From Mermis nigrescens (Eukaryota; Nematoda; Enoplea; Mermithida; Mermithidae), in contig JAVLUZ010000709.1 of the NCBI GenBank assembly GCA_036768485.1, positions 124,001 through 188,000 of the forward strand: DNA of 64,000 bases, given 5' to 3'. Below, piece after piece: positions 61,503 to 64,000 of the stretch (its first letter is position 1; the number at the start of each line of letters is the position of its first letter). The position numbers were made by a program, and so were the translations under genes. The notes under the pieces were generated by a model that worked only from the letters and a program-made list of their open reading frames with translations, was not told the origin of the DNA and did not search any database.

Positions 61503-61615
61503 AGTGATCGGACCGAGGGTACTTTTTGGACCCTCGGCCTCGGCCTCGGCCGAGGTGGCTTAAAATCCTTGCCTCGGCCGAGGCCGAGGGTAATGCCGAG
61601 GGTCAAGCTTATATG
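61503..61615. mobile_element. orphan hAT-like end with CTCGGC/GCCGAG array
   Basis: CAGTGATCGGACCGAGGGTA followed by CTCGGCCTCGGCCTCGGCC and its inverse. No partner end or duplication established. Confidence 0.45.
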
Positions 61616-62202
61616 CCTATACCCATAACTAGTACTCTTAGAATATTTTGTATGCACATAAGATAGAGAATAATCGTAATATAAAACACTTTATCGAATG
61701 TCAAATAATTCATTTTTATTTTCAATAATAGTAGATTAAACGTGTGAAGGATTTATTGAATAAAGTCAGCAGCATGAAAGCATACTTAATTTAACAAGTT
61801 GCCATTGATGAAGCCTTGGAAAAGTTAATAAAAAATATGGCTGAAAAAGCACTTAAAAACTTTTATTACTATAAATAAGAAAACAGTGTCCAAGAAATAA
61901 ACGAACAAACGAAATAAGCTAAGTAAAGACAGAGCTGTAGCCATTGTTGTGCTCGCTTTTGCAGTAATGGATGTTTAAACACGCTTTTTCAGTCATCCAA
62001 TTCTGGTGTGGCAGGTAATATGACGGAAACTGCACTGTACTTTCCGATCATAGTTTCCCAAAGTCCAGAGTTGAGGGAAGGGTGAAATCCCAAAATGGGG
62101 GACCAGTGAATTAAGTAGTGTCTTTGTATGAGCGAATAAATTTTAGTGGATATTTTATATAAATATATTTTTAACATACACATTTTACATACTGCCACGT
62201 AG

Positions 62203-62290
62203 AGCTGCACACTTTGCAAATTTTACTACCCGGGTACCCGGCTATTTCATTACCCGGGAATTCGGGTACCCGGGTCATACCCGGGTAGGA
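62203..62290. mobile_element. orphan hAT-like end with ACCCGGGTA array
   Basis: TAGAGCTGCACACTTTGC followed by repeated ACCCGGGTACCCGG. The partner end is probably outside the window. Confidence 0.45.
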
Positions 62291-62619
62291 CCTTAGATAA
62301 AAGAGAATGCAGTGAACATCGTTTATTTACGGTTGACAGTGAGGTCTAGGGCAAAGTGATATTTAAGCAGTAAAATTATTGAAAAATTATTGCAAGATTA
62401 AATAGAATCAAGGCTTTAATCTGAAGAATTCGTATGCATTTAATGAAATTCAAGTCATTTTCATAATTCAAAGCAAAAAATTGTGAAGCAGGTTTTGTAT
62501 CTTCATAGCGTCATTAAAACATTTGAAGCAGGAAAACACATTGACGAAAAGGAATTTTGAAATCAACCGGAAATGAAAATTTATTCAAAAACAAGTCCAA
62601 GTCTATCTGGAGCTGACTG

Positions 62620-63907
62620 CAGAGACGTAGTCAGAATTTTGGTTCGGGGGCATAAACGTTTTCATGTAGAATTTACGGCCTTTCTACTGACAAACAGTTC
62701 GGAATTCATAAGTGGCGCAAAGTGCCAAGAAATTTAGTCATTTTTTCCACCCTTAACAGTTTGTAGCTCTGTGAATACTAATAATCTGATAGAGCAGAAA
62801 ATTACCAAATTTGTCAAAACAGTTTTGACAATTCAAGCTTCTAACAAGAAAACTGCGAATTACTAACTTTGACTGAAGATATTTTGAGTGATTCAGGCTT
62901 TTAAACGCAATGCTGGAGCTTTACAAAAAGAGAAAACAGTAACTGGCGGCGCTATGCGCCGGAAAATTTTGACGTTTTCGCACATTAAACTCAATATATA
63001 CCGCTTAAATCATACAAAACAGACAAATTAATGCCGGCGCGAAACGCCGGAAATTTTTAGAAATTTCTAACCCTTTTACCTGGCTTGTTCTCCCTAAAAT
63101 CTCGTTGCACATGTACAACGAGATGTTATGGCTACGGGACGTCTGAGGTGGCGAGCGGGATCCGGGGCAGTCCCGAAAAATTTCGTAAAAAAACATTTTA
63201 ATGTTAAATAGTAACATTAAAATTTTCGCAAAATCGGCCAAATCTCGGTTCGGAAGCAAGCCCAAAAACACATAGAATTGATGAACTCCTACATTGCAAA
63301 AACTGATCTGAAATGCGTTTTTCGACCTCTGCTGGGTACATAGTGCAGCAACGGGTCGCTGCCAATAAGATATAGAAAGATGTATCCGTGAAAATTTTTT
63401 CTTACCGTTTTCAGGCCCATTTGTGGCCTTCTAATTAACAAAATGCAATTCATAGAACAAGAAATGCGCAAAAACATAAGAAAATTTGGCCATTCCTTCC
63501 AATTGAAATAGGATTATGTGTCCTTGTACAGAAAGATAAACGAAACAAAGAATAGACAAACTGGTACACAAAAGACAAACAAAGCAGAGAATAGATAAAC
63601 TGGTTCACAATCATTTCCGCACTTTTACTATCATGCTCAACAAGCATGCGCAGTTTCATTCAACGAACAAATAGTGCATTAAATTACTAAAGTGATGTGG
63701 AGTGCTGGATTATTTTAGCTGATTCAAGCTTTTAAATTTGTTGGATCTATATAGCAATAAATAATAATGACTCGGCGCGGAAAATTTTGAAGTTTTTGCC
63801 TTTTTGAACTTAGTTTTCTGGACATACATTATTGCAACAAAAAAATCAACAATATTTCTGAAAAATTTCGGGGGCAGGTACAACCAATGCCCCCGGCTAC
63901 GCCTATG
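62620..63907. mobile_element. hAT-like non-autonomous element, CAGAGACGTAG ends
   Basis: Starts CAGAGACGTAGTCAGAATTTTG and ends CCCCCGGCTACGCCTATG. Exact 8-bp duplication GCTGACTG at 62612-62619 and 63908-63915. The interior has GGCGC hairpins (62946, 63034) and a CGTTGCACATGTACAACG palindrome (63101-63118). No transposase seen. Confidence 0.85.
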
Positions 63908-64000
63908 GCTGACTGCATTTGGAACATCGATAGGCTTTGAACCAGATCTAACTAAAACAGTTGCGTGCATGATGTGAATAAAAGTTGCAGTTTAAATTTA

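Overview
The window is nuclear DNA of an animal, most likely an arthropod. It is AT-rich, has one clearly recognisable host gene with introns, and is otherwise packed with DNA transposons and short non-autonomous elements, many nested inside one another. The species cannot be named from the sequence.

Host gene: positions 22697 down to 8367 (minus strand) hold a seven-exon Mo25/CAB39 gene. The exons splice in frame to about 331-333 residues, near the usual length of the family. Only the exon 1 donor site is unresolved. Its introns are loaded with MITEs, a Tc1/mariner-type foldback and long TTA/AAT tracts.

Main finding: 43068-57891 is a 14.8 kb Polinton/Maverick (adintovirus-like) element with an exact 6-bp target site duplication (TATATT). 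It is almost one perfect inverted repeat: two arms of about 7 and 8 kb meet at an 85-base unpaired centre near 50017. Reading outward from the centre, each arm carries a zinc-binding protein, a DDE integrase with a chromodomain, a second zinc-binding protein, an unknown protein, a 21-codon ORF, a packaging ATPase, a pX-like protein, an unknown protein, a pVI-like protein, the double jelly-roll major capsid protein, an adenain-type protease, the single jelly-roll penton protein and, at the very end, a TATA-binding protein. A TBP gene is not a standard Polinton gene. Seven gene starts in the right arm are preceded 37-73 bp upstream by a TATAWAAG box (one variant is TGTATAAG), and the other genes are packed close enough to share transcripts. 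The element therefore appears to bring both a TBP and matching promoters. No DNA polymerase B gene is present in either arm. The structure resembles an integrated snap-back (symmetric, defective) viral genome. The arms differ by a few substitutions, separate frameshifts and a 924-bp deletion in the left arm, so they are two real copies that have since diverged.

Surroundings: the Polinton lies inside a probable hAT transposon (42891-59484) whose transposase dimerisation domain survives at 59085-59267. Elsewhere, hAT-like elements with 8-bp duplications are nested up to four deep (29313-32086, 32474-38200, 19905-20990). Several families carry subterminal GC-rich arrays, each built from a different short motif. 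Three MITE families (ends CAGGCACGTA, CATAGGTGGGC, CAGTGGCGGAT) recur throughout. One of them has entered the same internal site of another in three separate copies, each with its own matching duplication.
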